The notes: generated by a model from the sequence alone, not told the origin. Positions 54,784 through 64,000 are shown, numbered from the stretch's first letter. The stretch is DNA of 64,000 nucleotides from Streptomyces roseofulvus (GCF_039534915.1 NZ_BAAAWE010000001.1:5828001-5892000); one strand, 5' to 3'. Numbers and translations are program-made.

Positions 54784-54975
54784 CGCGTTAGCCGGGGCGG
54801 GACGTCTCCCAGCCGTTCGCCTGCTGTTCCCGTCGCCTCTGCCGACCTTCCTCCAACGAGACCTCGGCTGACCGGAATTCGCCGCATCACAGCCTGCGGA
54901 TCCCGTGCTCCTCGTTAGGTTGAGCGGGACGAGACGGCGGCCCGAGACGGGCCGGGACGGCTACGGGGAAGAGGC

Positions 54976-55434
54976 GTGTCGATGGCATGGGAGGAATGGA
55001 ACGACCTCAAGGCGGCAGCCGCCGGGCGACAGACGGCGCACATGAAGCTGAACGGTCTGCCCGAGGAACGCGGCGGTGCCAGGACGCCCGCGGGGGGTGA
55101 CCTCCGGGTTGACCAGCAGGACCTGGCCGCGATCGGAGACTCCGCCTACCGCCTGCACACCGACCTCATCCGAGTCGGTGGCCATGCCCGCGCCACGTCG
55201 GTGAAGGCGGCCGGCGGTCTCTCGAGCGACGGGTTCGCCCTGGGCGGCGCTCTCGGTCACGTAGCCGAACGCTGGGTGGAGCAGGTGCGTTCGCTGCTGG
55301 ACGCGACCGCGCACATCTCCAACCACCTCGACTTCACCAAGGGCGCGCACGCGGGCGACGAGGTCCACATCGCGGGAACCCTCAGCAGCATCGCCCAGTT
55401 GGAGACCGGCTTCGACGAGCGGAGGGCGAACTGA
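54976..55434 (+). CDS. Small helical ESX-associated protein
   Basis: A 152-residue protein from GTG 54976 (ATG 54982 is also possible; GAAGAGG lies just upstream). Residues about 45-140 are predicted helical (LRVDQQDLAAIGDSAYRLHTDL, LGHVAERWVEQVRSLLDATAHI), ending with TLSSIAQLETGFD. No WXG motif. I recognise only general likeness to small four-helix proteins next to ESX cargo. Its stop overlaps the next ATG (TGATG, 55432-55436), so it is coupled to the 768-residue protein and may be its targeting partner or chaperone. Confidence 0.75.
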   Translation: MSMAWEEWNDLKAAAAGRQTAHMKLNGLPEERGGARTPAGGDLRVDQQDLAAIGDSAYRLHTDLIRVGGHARATSVKAAGGLSSDGFALGGALGHVAERWVEQVRSLLDATAHISNHLDFTKGAHAGDEVHIAGTLSSIAQLETGFDERRAN

Positions 55435-57740
55435 TGGACCTCGATGCCCTGCGGTTCGGCACCTTCTCCCAGCTCGACGAGGCGATCGGCGACTGGGAGG
55501 AGATGGTCAAGAAGCTCAAGGCCCTGGAGACCAGCGCCCGGGACGATCTGAAGGCGAAGGCTCTGAAGGCGAACTGGGAGGGCGCGAACGCCGCCGTCTC
55601 CCGCGAGTTCATCGGCAAGACGGCGGGGGAGTTCGCCGACGCGCGCACCCAGGCGGACACCATCGCGAAGATCCTGCGGGACACCCGCAACGAGTTCGTC
55701 GCCTACCGCGAGCAGCTCAACGAGGCGATCGCCCGCGGCCTCAAGAAGAACCTCACGGTCACGGACACGGGCTGCGGGACGTTCACCGTCACCATGAACG
55801 TCCACCCGGACCGCGCCGCCAAGGGAACGACCACGCCCGATCACACCCAGCAGGACGTCGACGCGCTCGCCGACGAGATCGGCCGCATCCTCGGCAAGGC
55901 GGTGGAGAGCGACACCTCGGCGGCCCAGGTGCTGCGCCTCCTGGTGGACCAGACCGAGCAGGGGTTCTCGGACGCGGTGTACGCGGACCGCGACTCGGCG
56001 GCGAGGGCGGTCAAGGCGGCCGAGGAGATGGCCGCGCTCATGAAGAAGAACCCGCGCGACGTCACCACCACGGAGCTCAACCGTCTCACCGACACCCTGG
56101 CCCGCTACAAGAACGACCCCCTGTTCGCGGAGCGCTTCGCCCTCGACGCCACTCCCAAGCAGACCCTGGAGTTCTACGCGGGCATCGCCGACCCCGGCAT
56201 CCCCACGTACGACCCGAAGCGCGGAGAACTGGCCAAACTGCTCCAGCGGGACCTCGGCATCACCCTGGGCACGGCGACGCGCTCCGACAGTTCCCGGATG
56301 CAGGCATGGGAGAAGGAGCTGGTGGAGCTCGGCCAGGATGCGCTCGACGCCGAGCACGCAGGGAGCCCGCGCGGTTTCACCGTCATGAGCAACCTCATGC
56401 GCTTCGGCGACTACGACGACGACTTCCTCAACGACTACGGCGAGAAACTCCTCGCGTTCGACAAGGAGAACAGCGGCAACGGCCTCAACCCGTGGACGCA
56501 CCCCGGAATGCTCGGCGCCGACCTCCATCTCTGGGGCGGCAACTCGCGGGGCTTCGACCCGGTCACCGGTTTTCTGGAGGCGCTCGGTCACAACCCGGAC
56601 GCCTCGACCCGCTTCTTCGGGCGACCCGCCGGCTCGGACGGGCCCCTGGACGACGACTCCCCCCTGAACGAGCACCTCACCTACCTCACCAAGGAGCGCG
56701 TCTGGCCTCCCGACGCGCCCGTCGGCAGCGACGACGAGTCCGTCGCCGGGCGCGACTCCCTCGGCCACGCCCTCGAAGCCGCCACCACCGGCTACGCCTA
56801 CGACGCCGCAGCGCACCCGGGCAAGGGGCCCGGGGACCCCGGTGAAGCGGACCGGCGCACCGCCGCCACGGCCGGCGTCATGGAGCAGATCGCCCATCTC
56901 TACGGCAGCAAGGACGGTCCCGCGATGCTGCGGGCGCAGCCCGAGATGGCCGACAGCCTGGGCCGTATGGGGTCCGCGTACGTCGACGACATCGACTACG
57001 CACTGTCGGGCATCGGAGACGTCGACAAGGACGCGGGGGACTTCCCGGCCAAGTACGACGGGCGAGCGGACTTCGGCGAGCAGGGCGCCATCAACTTCCT
57101 GAGCGTGCTCGGCCAGAACGAGACCTCGCACGGCATCGTGACGGCCGGCCAGCACATCTACACCCTGAGCCTCCTGGACGCCCATCCCGCCACGAACCAG
57201 GCGAACTTCGAGCACGGCCGGGACGCACTCTCGATGGAGGCCGAGGTCCGGGGCATCCTCGACCACTCGCGGGTGCAGCAGGCCGAAGCGGACTTCAAGC
57301 ACGACGCCGACGAGGCCAACAAGTCCCTCGCCCGGTCGGGCGAGTGGGGGAAGTACGCGGTCGGGGCTGTGATCACCGGCGGTATCGCGGCGATCCCCGT
57401 TCCCGGTGCGACGGCCGGCGCCATCGCCTTCGCACCCATCGCCACCGACATCGCCGGCGAGGCCCTGGAGACGTTCCTCGGCCAGGAGATCGACAAGAGC
57501 GTGGAGAAGGGCGAGAAGAAGGCGACCGAGGATGCCCAGCAGACCAGCGCGGAGTTCTACGCGAAGGGCATCGGCAGCATCGCGGACAGCTACGGCAAAT
57601 ACGTGGGCGACGGCAGCGTCGCAGCGGAGCGAACCGACTCCGAGGACATCAAGAAGGACCTGGAGTCGACGTACCTGGGCCTCGGGTCCGGTGAGAACCA
57701 GTACCGCGGCCGTCCGCCGTCGGAGAAGGAAGAGGACTGA
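55434..57740 (+). CDS. Large WXG-type protein, candidate ESX effector
   Basis: A 768-residue protein, ATG 55434. Residues 1-100 are helical with a WEG turn at Trp48 (KANWEGANAAVSREF), like the N-terminus of large ESX cargo. The middle (about 150-600) has no recognised domain; it is rich in Asp and aromatic residues. Residues about 642-681 are strongly hydrophobic and Gly/Ala-rich (AVGAVITGGIAAIPVPG, AGAIAFAPIATDIAG), able to insert into or span a membrane, followed by a helical, charged tail (YLGLG near the end). The small helical gene before it and lipoprotein gene after it suggest a cargo-partner-immunity set, but no enzyme motif is visible. Confidence 0.75.
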   Translation: MDLDALRFGTFSQLDEAIGDWEEMVKKLKALETSARDDLKAKALKANWEGANAAVSREFIGKTAGEFADARTQADTIAKILRDTRNEFVAYREQLNEAIARGLKKNLTVTDTGCGTFTVTMNVHPDRAAKGTTTPDHTQQDVDALADEIGRILGKAVESDTSAAQVLRLLVDQTEQGFSDAVYADRDSAARAVKAAEEMAALMKKNPRDVTTTELNRLTDTLARYKNDPLFAERFALDATPKQTLEFYAGIADPGIPTYDPKRGELAKLLQRDLGITLGTATRSDSSRMQAWEKELVELGQDALDAEHAGSPRGFTVMSNLMRFGDYDDDFLNDYGEKLLAFDKENSGNGLNPWTHPGMLGADLHLWGGNSRGFDPVTGFLEALGHNPDASTRFFGRPAGSDGPLDDDSPLNEHLTYLTKERVWPPDAPVGSDDESVAGRDSLGHALEAATTGYAYDAAAHPGKGPGDPGEADRRTAATAGVMEQIAHLYGSKDGPAMLRAQPEMADSLGRMGSAYVDDIDYALSGIGDVDKDAGDFPAKYDGRADFGEQGAINFLSVLGQNETSHGIVTAGQHIYTLSLLDAHPATNQANFEHGRDALSMEAEVRGILDHSRVQQAEADFKHDADEANKSLARSGEWGKYAVGAVITGGIAAIPVPGATAGAIAFAPIATDIAGEALETFLGQEIDKSVEKGEKKATEDAQQTSAEFYAKGIGSIADSYGKYVGDGSVAAERTDSEDIKKDLESTYLGLGSGENQYRGRPPSEKEED

Positions 57741-57746
57741 GACCTC

Positions 57747-58442
57747 GTGACGGGAAACGAAGCACGGCGACGCAGGTCCTCAGGTGCCGCCGTCTGCCTG
57801 TCGGCCCTGCTGGTCCTCGGAGCCGGCCTCTCGGGGTGCGCACAGGATGATCCGGACGAGCCCCCGGCAGCTGCCGCGACACCCGCGACGCGCGTCTGTG
57901 ACGGCGCCCTGGACGAACCGGCGGCGAAGGCGCTGGAACGCCTCGGGGGCACGCAGGGCTTCTACGAGTCGCCCGGCGAGAATCCGGCCGGTGAGCCGCA
58001 CACGTTCGCGTTCTCCAGGGCGGTGGCGAGCCTCCGCGACGGTCTGACGCGGTACGCCGGGTGCGGCATCCACCTGACGAACGGCACGAAGGACTCACGG
58101 CCGATCAGCTTCTGGATCGAGGCGAGGGAGGACCCGCTGCGGAAGGAAGGCCCGGACCGTCGCCCGGAGCGGGTGACGTACTACCCGTTGGGGGTCTACG
58201 CCGACACGAGGGACGGAACCTCGGCGCTGCTGCAGTTCCGCTGCCGGGTGGGGAAGGCCGGACACACCCGCCCGTACCTCGCGGTGCAGATGAGCCATCC
58301 GGACGCCAAGGCACCCGAGTCCACCACGAGCAGGGACCGGATGACCGTTCTCACCTCGTTCGCCCGCACGCTCGCGGACGAACTCGGCTGCGCCGGCGAG
58401 GCACGCCTTCCGGAAGAGGCCCCTGACCCGGTGTCGTCCTGA
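57747..58442 (+). CDS. Lipoprotein, unassigned, next to candidate effector
   Basis: A 231-residue protein, GTG 57747, 6 bases after the preceding stop. Its N-terminus (Arg-rich, then AVCLSALLVLGAGLSGC) has a lipobox with Cys31, so it is lipid-anchored on the outer face of the membrane. The mature part has four further Cys (VCDGA, AGCGI, RCRVG, LGCAG), possibly two disulfides. No family recognised. Position directly behind the candidate effector makes it a possible immunity lipoprotein, or a structural partner. Confidence 0.75.
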   Translation: MTGNEARRRRSSGAAVCLSALLVLGAGLSGCAQDDPDEPPAAAATPATRVCDGALDEPAAKALERLGGTQGFYESPGENPAGEPHTFAFSRAVASLRDGLTRYAGCGIHLTNGTKDSRPISFWIEAREDPLRKEGPDRRPERVTYYPLGVYADTRDGTSALLQFRCRVGKAGHTRPYLAVQMSHPDAKAPESTTSRDRMTVLTSFARTLADELGCAGEARLPEEAPDPVSS

Positions 58443-58475
58443 CCCTCCGCCGACGACGGGGCGCCCGGAGGAGCG

Positions 58476-58511
58476 GGGACGGTCGGGGCGGAGCCGCCCC
58501 TGTGCCGTCCC
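58476..58511. terminator. Bidirectional terminator between lipoprotein gene and eccC
   Basis: A stepped hairpin: GGGACGG (58476-58482) with CCGTCCC (58505-58511) and GGGGCGG (58485-58491) with CCGCCCC (58494-58500). It lies between convergent genes. Confidence 0.7.
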
Positions 58512-58529
58512 GCCCCTCCCGCACCTCGC

Positions 58530-61500
58530 CTACAGCTCCGGCATCCGCCCCGTCTGCACCAGCGGGTTCCCGCGCTGGCGGGAGACGAAGATGCCGCGGC
58601 CCGCGGGCATCGGGCGCATGCGGACGCCGCCGAGGACGTCGCCCTCCTGGGGGTCGCCGGAGAGGAGGACGCCCTGGGCGCCGAGTTCCATCATGCGCTG
58701 CATGAAGGACTCGTACGCCGAGCGGCTGGCGCCCGCCGCGCTGCGGGCGATGATGAAACGGACGCCCACGTCGCGGGCGAACGGAAGCAGTTCCGTCAGC
58801 TTGGCCAGCGGGTTGCCGCTCGACGTGGAGACCAGGTCGTAGTCGTCGACGACCACGAACAGGTTCGGACCCGACCACCAGCTGCGGTCGCGCAGCTGCT
58901 GGGCCGTGACGTCCGCCGACGGCGACCGGCGGCGCATCAGGTCGGCGAGGGCGTCGACGTGGTGCTCCATGTTGTTGGACATGGGCACGTACTCGGCGAG
59001 ATGGCTCGCCGGCGTCACGTCGAGCAGCGCGCGCCGGTTGTCGATCACGAAGAACTTCGCCGCGGCCCCGTCGTACCGCTCCGAGATCTGCTTGATCATC
59101 AGCCGGAGCAGGTTCGACTTGCCCGACTCACTCTCGCCGAACACCAGGAAGAACGGGTCGCGGTCGAAGTCGACGAAGACCGGCTCCAGGTTGTTCTCGT
59201 CGATGGCGAAGGCGATCCCGCGCTGCGGCTCCGCGTAGCCCGCCGGCAGCGTGCGCGCGTCCAGCTCGCGCGGCAGCAGCCGCACCTCGGGCGCGCCCGG
59301 AGCCGTCCAGTGCCGGGTGACCTCCTGCGTCATCGCGGCCGTCGCCTCGGCGAGGTCGCTGTCGGAGCTGATGCCGTCGATGCGCGGGACGGCCGCCATG
59401 AAGTGCAGCTTCTCCGGCGTGAGACCGCGGCCGGGGACGCCGGTCGGTACGTTCGCGGCGATCTTCCGGTCCAGCTCGGAGTCCATCGTGTCGCCGAGCC
59501 GCAGTTCGAGGCGGTTCATCAGGTGGTCCTTGAGGTTGGCCCGGACCTCCATGGAGCGCGAGGCCGTGATGACCACGTGGATGCCGTAGCCCAGACCGCG
59601 GGCCGCGATGTCCACGACGGCCGGTTCGAGACCCTCGTACTCGGTGCGGAAGTTGCCCCAACCGTCGATGACCAGGAAGACGTCACCCCACGGCTGGTCG
59701 GTCACCGGGATGTCGCCCCGGGCCCGCAGCCGGCGGAAGGTGCCGATCGAGTCGATGCCCGCGCTGCGGAAGTACTCCTCGCGCCGCGACAGGATGCCGT
59801 ACACCTCGGCGACCGTACGCCGGACCCGCTCGGGGTCGAGCCGGGACGCCACGCCGCCGACGTGCGGCAGCCCGGCCACCGAGGCCATGCCGCCACCACC
59901 GAAGTCGAGGCCGTAGAACTGCACCTCGTGCGGGGTGTGGGTGAGCGCGAACGCCGAGATCAGCGTGCGCAGCAGCGTCGACTTGCCGGACTGCGGGCCG
60001 CCGATGATCTGCATGTGACCGGCCGCACCGGAGAAGTCCCGGTAGAGCGTGTCGCGGCGCTGCTCGTACGGCTTGTCCACCACGCCCAGCGGCACGACGA
60101 GCCGCCCCGCCCCCTCGTAGCCGGGCTGCGTCAGCCCCCGGCCCTCCACGCCCGCGAGCCCCGGCAGCACCGAGTCCAGCGCCGGCGGGTTGTCCAGCGG
60201 CGGCAGCCACACCTGGTGCGCCTCGACGCCGCGTCCCTCCAGCCGGCGCACGATCACGTCGAGCACCGAGTCCGCCAGCGCGTCGTCCTCGGCCTCCCGG
60301 GCCTCCGGGACCCGCGCCTGCTCCGCCGGCTCCAGATAGCGCACCGGCACCGGGGCCGCGGTGAACGGCACCGGCCGCCGGTCCACCGGCAGCGGCCCGC
60401 CCGGCGTCACGGCGTGCTGGTTGGCGCGGTACGTGCCGGAGACGTACGCCGCCTTGAACCGCACCATCTCGTCGGTGCCGTACTTGAGGTAGCCGGAGCC
60501 CGGCACGTTCGGCAGCGAGTAGGCGTCGGGCACGCCGATGGCCGCCCGGGACTCCGCCGCCGAGAAGGTCCGCAGACCGATCCGGTAGGAGAGGTACGTC
60601 TCCAGGCCGCGCAGCCGGCCCTCCTCCAGGCGCTGCGAGGCCAGCAGCAGATGGACGCCGAGCGACCGGCCGATGCGGCCGATCTGCACGAACATCTCGA
60701 TGAAGTCCGGCATCGCCGTCAGCAGCTCGGAGAACTCGTCGATGACGAGGACCAGCGACGGGATCGGCTGGAGCGGGGCGCCGGCCGCGCGCGCCTTCTC
60801 GTAGTCGTGGATGTTCGCGTAGTTGCCCGCGTCGCGCAGCATCTCCTGGCGCCGGTTCAGCTCACCGCGGATGGAGTCGCCCATCCGGTCCACCAGCGTC
60901 AGGTCGTCCGCGAGGTTGGTGATCACCGCGGCCACGTGCGGCATCTGCGACATGCCCGCGAAGGTGGCACCGCCCTTGAAGTCCGCGAGGACGAAGTTCA
61001 GCGTCTCCGAGGAGTGCGTCACCGCCAGCCCCAGCACCAGCGTGCGCAGCAGCTCGGACTTTCCGGAACCGGTCGCGCCGACGCACAGGCCGTGCGGGCC
61101 CATGCCCTCCTGCGCGGCCTCCTTCAGGTCCAGCATCACCGGGACGCCGTCCTCGCCGACGCCGATCGGCACCCGCAGCCGCTCGGACCGGGACCGCGGC
61201 CGCCAGGTGCGGCTCACGTCGATGGAGGCCGCGTCGCCGAGGTTCAGCAGATCGGTGAAGTCCAGATTGGCGAGGAGCGGCTCGTCGTCGTCCGCACCGC
61301 TCGCCACCCGCAGCGGCGCCAGCTGCCGGGCCAGCGCCTCCGCCGCGTCCAGGCTCAGCGCGTCCGGCGTGCCGTCGTACACGTGCCCGTGCCCCGACTC
61401 CAGCCGCAGCGCCCCGCCCTCCACGACCACCGACAGGTCGCCGCGGGCGCCGGCGCCCCGGCCCTGCACGACCTCGATGATCGTCACGCCCTGGATGCCC

Positions 61501-62495
61501 TCCGGCGAGGCCAGCGCCGAGGTCTGCGGGATCGACTGCCCGTCGAGCACCACGACCAGGTGCGGGAAGTCGAGCAGCGGGTGGTTCGGGCCCTGGAAGC
61601 GGGGCCGGCCCTCCAGCCGGCCGGCCACCAGGTCCTCCAGCTCCCGCGCGTCCGTCGTCATCAGCCGCCGGCTGCCCGCGCCGTCGCCGGGACCCGGCGC
61701 CTGCACGTGCGGCAGCCACTTCGCCCACTCCCAGGCGGGGGCGGCGCCGTCGTCCGTGGCGACGACGACCACCAGGTCCTCGGGGGAGTGGAGCGCCGTC
61801 AGCGACCCCACCATGGCACGGGTCGTGGACCGGGCCGCCTCCGCGTCCCCGCTCACCGTCAGGTGGTAGAAGGCCCGCAGCGACACCGCCATGGGCAGGC
61901 CGTCGAGGGTGCCGTGCGCGGTGAGGAACTGTTGCATCGCCCCCGCGGTCAGCGGCTCCAGCTCGTCCACCGGCGCCGTCTCGGGCGCGATCAGCGGCGT
62001 CGCCAGCTGCTGGCTGCCGAGGCCGACCCGGACCTGACCGAAGTCGGCGTCCCCGATGCGCCGCTCCCAGATCCGGCTGCCCTCGGCGACCAGCGCCCAC
62101 AGCTGCTCGGGCGACGGGTGCAGATAGAACTGGGCGTCGCGCTGGAGGTGAGCCGTCCGCAGCACGGTCCGCCGCGTCTGCGTCAGGTACTTCAGGTAGT
62201 CGCGCCGCATGTCGGCGAGCTGGCCCTGCGTACCGCGCCGGTAGCGGACCAGCATCGCGATGGCCATCGCCACCGTCGACGCGATCATCACCATGCCCAT
62301 GATCCGCATGATCGGGTTCGGCGTCATGAAGAAGAAGACGACCGAGCCGCCCATGCCGAGCATCGGCAGGAGCTGCATCAGGGCGCCCTCCTGCTGCCCG
62401 CGGGGCAGTTCCGGCGGAGGTTGCAACTGCACCTGCTCGTCAGGCACTTCGGACGGCAGAGCCCGCGGTGGACGCTTGACGACGATCTGGCTCAC
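58530..62495 (-). CDS. eccC: Type VII secretion ATPase EccC (fused EccCa-EccCb)
   Basis: A 1321-residue motor protein, GTG 62495. Two membrane helices lie at residues about 40-80 (GMGGSVVFFFMTPNPIMRIM, VMIASTVAMAIAMLV). Three FtsK/SpoIIIE ATPase domains follow, with Walker A motifs GATGSGKS (473-480), GGPQSGKS (832-839) and GESESGKS (1120-1127). Only the first has the full Walker B Asp-Glu (LVLVIDEF); the second reads LVIDGWG and the third VVVDDYD, fitting the known rule that domain 1 is the active ATPase and the others bind cargo. Single-chain form, unlike the split EccCa/EccCb of ESX-1. Divergent from eccD. Confidence 0.96.
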   Translation of the reverse strand: MSQIVVKRPPRALPSEVPDEQVQLQPPPELPRGQQEGALMQLLPMLGMGGSVVFFFMTPNPIMRIMGMVMIASTVAMAIAMLVRYRRGTQGQLADMRRDYLKYLTQTRRTVLRTAHLQRDAQFYLHPSPEQLWALVAEGSRIWERRIGDADFGQVRVGLGSQQLATPLIAPETAPVDELEPLTAGAMQQFLTAHGTLDGLPMAVSLRAFYHLTVSGDAEAARSTTRAMVGSLTALHSPEDLVVVVATDDGAAPAWEWAKWLPHVQAPGPGDGAGSRRLMTTDARELEDLVAGRLEGRPRFQGPNHPLLDFPHLVVVLDGQSIPQTSALASPEGIQGVTIIEVVQGRGAGARGDLSVVVEGGALRLESGHGHVYDGTPDALSLDAAEALARQLAPLRVASGADDDEPLLANLDFTDLLNLGDAASIDVSRTWRPRSRSERLRVPIGVGEDGVPVMLDLKEAAQEGMGPHGLCVGATGSGKSELLRTLVLGLAVTHSSETLNFVLADFKGGATFAGMSQMPHVAAVITNLADDLTLVDRMGDSIRGELNRRQEMLRDAGNYANIHDYEKARAAGAPLQPIPSLVLVIDEFSELLTAMPDFIEMFVQIGRIGRSLGVHLLLASQRLEEGRLRGLETYLSYRIGLRTFSAAESRAAIGVPDAYSLPNVPGSGYLKYGTDEMVRFKAAYVSGTYRANQHAVTPGGPLPVDRRPVPFTAAPVPVRYLEPAEQARVPEAREAEDDALADSVLDVIVRRLEGRGVEAHQVWLPPLDNPPALDSVLPGLAGVEGRGLTQPGYEGAGRLVVPLGVVDKPYEQRRDTLYRDFSGAAGHMQIIGGPQSGKSTLLRTLISAFALTHTPHEVQFYGLDFGGGGMASVAGLPHVGGVASRLDPERVRRTVAEVYGILSRREEYFRSAGIDSIGTFRRLRARGDIPVTDQPWGDVFLVIDGWGNFRTEYEGLEPAVVDIAARGLGYGIHVVITASRSMEVRANLKDHLMNRLELRLGDTMDSELDRKIAANVPTGVPGRGLTPEKLHFMAAVPRIDGISSDSDLAEATAAMTQEVTRHWTAPGAPEVRLLPRELDARTLPAGYAEPQRGIAFAIDENNLEPVFVDFDRDPFFLVFGESESGKSNLLRLMIKQISERYDGAAAKFFVIDNRRALLDVTPASHLAEYVPMSNNMEHHVDALADLMRRRSPSADVTAQQLRDRSWWSGPNLFVVVDDYDLVSTSSGNPLAKLTELLPFARDVGVRFIIARSAAGASRSAYESFMQRMMELGAQGVLLSGDPQEGDVLGGVRMRPMPAGRGIFVSRQRGNPLVQTGRMPEL

Positions 62496-62768
62496 AGCTC
62501 ACCAATTTCCGTTGCCGGACGGAAAGTTCCTCCAGACGCCCCCGTGGCGACGGGATCCATCCGCGGGGAGGGATCCTACTTTGGTGCGGGGTCACGGGTG
62601 GGCGGTAGGGTGGCCCGAAATATTTGCGTGGCCATGAACTATCGCAAAAATCGGGTCATTCGGAGCGCAATGTCCGCGGCCGGGGGCCACGGTCCACGAG
62701 CAGGTCCGCGGACCGGCGGCCGGACCCGCCGGCCGGAGCACCAGGACCACCACGAGGGGAAGCAGCAG
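62496..62768. promoter_or_regulatory. Divergent eccC/eccD promoter region
   Basis: No gene is seen in these 273 bases. On the + strand TAGGGT (62606-62611) is a possible -10 with TTGGTG (62581-62586) 19 bases upstream. An A/T-rich core (AAATATTT, 62618-62625) lies just after. GGTCCGCGGACC (62703-62714) is a perfect 12-bp palindrome in the eccD leader. Confidence 0.4.
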
Positions 62769-64000
62769 GTGAGTATGACGGCCCCAGCCACGGCCGGCGG
62801 AGCCGGCCAGTCGGCTCCCACCACCGTGTTCCACGGCGGCACCGGCTTCTGCCGGATCACCGTCGTCGCGCCCGACGGCCGCGTCGACGTCGCACTGCCG
62901 GAGGACGTGGCCCTCGCCGACCTCTACCCGGAGGTGCTCCGGCTCTCCGGCCAGACCCCGGCGCCCGGCGCCCCGGTCGGCTACCACCTGGTGCGCCGCG
63001 ACGGCACCGTCCTCGACGGCAGCCGCTCCCTGTCCGCCCAGCGCATCCTCGACGGCGAGCTGCTGTCGCTGCGCCCCTTCGCCGAGTCGCTGCCCCCGGC
63101 CGTCTTCGACGACGTCTCCGACGCGGTCGCCTCCGCCGTCTCCAAGGACCGCACCCTGTGGTCCGACGCCCTGATGCGCGGCGCCGGCCTCTTCGGCGGG
63201 GCCACGCTCCTCGTCCTCCTCGCCTTCGTCCTGTGGACGGCCGAGCCCCGCCACGACATGCACGGCCTGGCCGGCATCCTGGCCGGCGTCACCGCCGTCC
63301 TGCTCCTCGCGCTCGCCGCCGTCCGCGCCCGCGTCTACGACGACCGCGGCTCCGCCGTCGCCCTCGGCACCGGCGCGATGGCGAACGCCGCCGTCGCCGG
63401 CTCCGGCCTGCTCTCCCTCGCGGCCGGCCAGGGAATCGGCAAGCTCCAGTTCCTGCTGGCCTGCACCGCCGTCCTCGTCTGCGCCGTGATCCTCACGATC
63501 GTCTCGCCCGGCGGGGACGGCCCCTTCGTCGCCTTCGCCTTCGCCTCCGCCGTCGGCATGCTGGTCGGCTTCGCGGCCATCCTCACCGAGCTCACCCCGG
63601 CCGAGACCGCCGCGGTCTGCGCCCCCTTCGCCGTCGGCGCGCTCGCCTTCCTGCCGGGCCTCTCCACCCGCTTCGCCCGGCTCCCCATCGGCTTCGAACC
63701 GCCCAGGACCACGATCGGCGGATACGGCTCCGAGGCCGAGCCGCAGGGCCCCGTCGACGCCGCTCGCATCGCCGCCCAGGCCCGCCGCGGCCACGAACTC
63801 CTCGTCGGCCTCGTCGGCGGCTGCGCCCTCGTCGCCGTCGGCTCCGCCGCCGTCCTCGGCTTCTCCGACACCGTGTGGGGCCAGCTCCTCGCCCTCGCCA
63901 CCGGCGTCGCCATGCTGATGCGCGCCCACCTCTTCCGCTACACCGCGCAGGTCGGCTGCGCCCTCGCGGCCGGCCTCGGCTCCCTCGTCCTGCTCGGCCT
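62769..64000 (+). CDS. eccD: Type VII secretion channel protein EccD (3' end outside window)
   Basis: The frame opens at GTG 62769 (GAGGGG about 10 bases upstream; ATG 62775 is also possible) and is still open at the right edge, 410 codons in. Residues about 18-95 form the ubiquitin-like cytoplasmic domain of EccD (FCRITVVAPDGRVDVALPEDVALADL). Membrane helices follow from about residue 140 (GAGLFGGATLLVLLAFVLW, GILAGVTAVLLLALAAV, LLACTAVLVCAVILTIV and others), at least eight in the visible part; EccD usually has eleven. EccD forms the membrane vestibule of the ESX machine. Confidence 0.9.
   Translation, partial: MSMTAPATAGGAGQSAPTTVFHGGTGFCRITVVAPDGRVDVALPEDVALADLYPEVLRLSGQTPAPGAPVGYHLVRRDGTVLDGSRSLSAQRILDGELLSLRPFAESLPPAVFDDVSDAVASAVSKDRTLWSDALMRGAGLFGGATLLVLLAFVLWTAEPRHDMHGLAGILAGVTAVLLLALAAVRARVYDDRGSAVALGTGAMANAAVAGSGLLSLAAGQGIGKLQFLLACTAVLVCAVILTIVSPGGDGPFVAFAFASAVGMLVGFAAILTELTPAETAAVCAPFAVGALAFLPGLSTRFARLPIGFEPPRTTIGGYGSEAEPQGPVDAARIAAQARRGHELLVGLVGGCALVAVGSAAVLGFSDTVWGQLLALATGVAMLMRAHLFRYTAQVGCALAAGLGSLVLLG

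Noticed and set aside
62703..62714. 12-bp palindrome GGTCCGCGGACC as a specific operator
   Set aside because: In DNA this GC-rich, such palindromes occur by chance; kept only as a note in the eccD leader.

Overview
The window is chromosomal DNA of a Streptomyces or close relative. Evidence: very high GC, almost all third codon positions G or C, many GTG starts, hairpins without long T-runs, and the gene order dxr-rip-ispG ... proS ... rimP-nusA-ylxR-infB-DUF503-rbfA-truB ... ribF followed by an ESX (type VII secretion) locus. No rRNA, tRNA, CRISPR array, phage or insertion sequence was seen.

Layout. 1-7.9 kb: a membrane VirD4/TraG-like ATPase cut by the left edge, a PucR regulator, an EamA transporter, a PQQ-like beta-propeller protein and an aldehyde dehydrogenase. 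8.0-13.1 kb: an EPSP-synthase paralogue followed by dxr, a site-2 protease and ispG, so two of the enzymes of the MEP isoprenoid route are here. 13.4-19.7 kb: two GNAT acetyltransferases and proS on the + strand, facing a minus-strand group of an SPFH protein, a degenerate aminoglycoside-kinase-like protein, a ferritin-like protein and a Tat lipoprotein. 19.8-31.4 kb: the translation and RNA-maturation block rimP, nusA, ylxR, infB, DUF503, rbfA, truB, ribF, interrupted between truB and ribF by a 1179-residue protein with a protease-like and a STAND-like NTPase domain, both with altered catalytic residues.

31.4-35.1 kb is an accessory module: a cytochrome P450 divergent from RppA (type III polyketide synthase with the Cys138/His270/Asn303 triad), then a secreted RTX-like repeat protein. 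35.2-40.9 kb is a five-gene peptide/nickel-type ABC importer operon (minus strand) with its own recognisable promoter.

41.1-64.0 kb is a type VII secretion locus: an EspI/MinD-like ATPase, a DUF397 protein, an unassigned conserved protein, EccE (minus), EccB and mycosin 1 (plus), then a substrate-like set behind its own promoter (small helical protein, WXG-type 580-residue protein, mycosin 2, EsxB, EsxA, small helical protein, 768-residue WXG-type protein, lipoprotein), then EccC (minus) divergent from EccD (plus, cut by the right edge). EccB/C/D/E would form the membrane machine, the mycosins its proteases, and EsxA/B plus the large WXG-type proteins its cargo.

The most interesting points are the doubly degenerate protease-STAND protein in the translation block, a candidate ESX effector/lipoprotein pair, the mosaic second mycosin, three overlapping mini-ORFs before infB, and an EPSP synthase paralogue with Ala at the glyphosate-critical Gly position. 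Coordinates of starts were set by reading the sequence; functions come from recognised motifs, without any database search.
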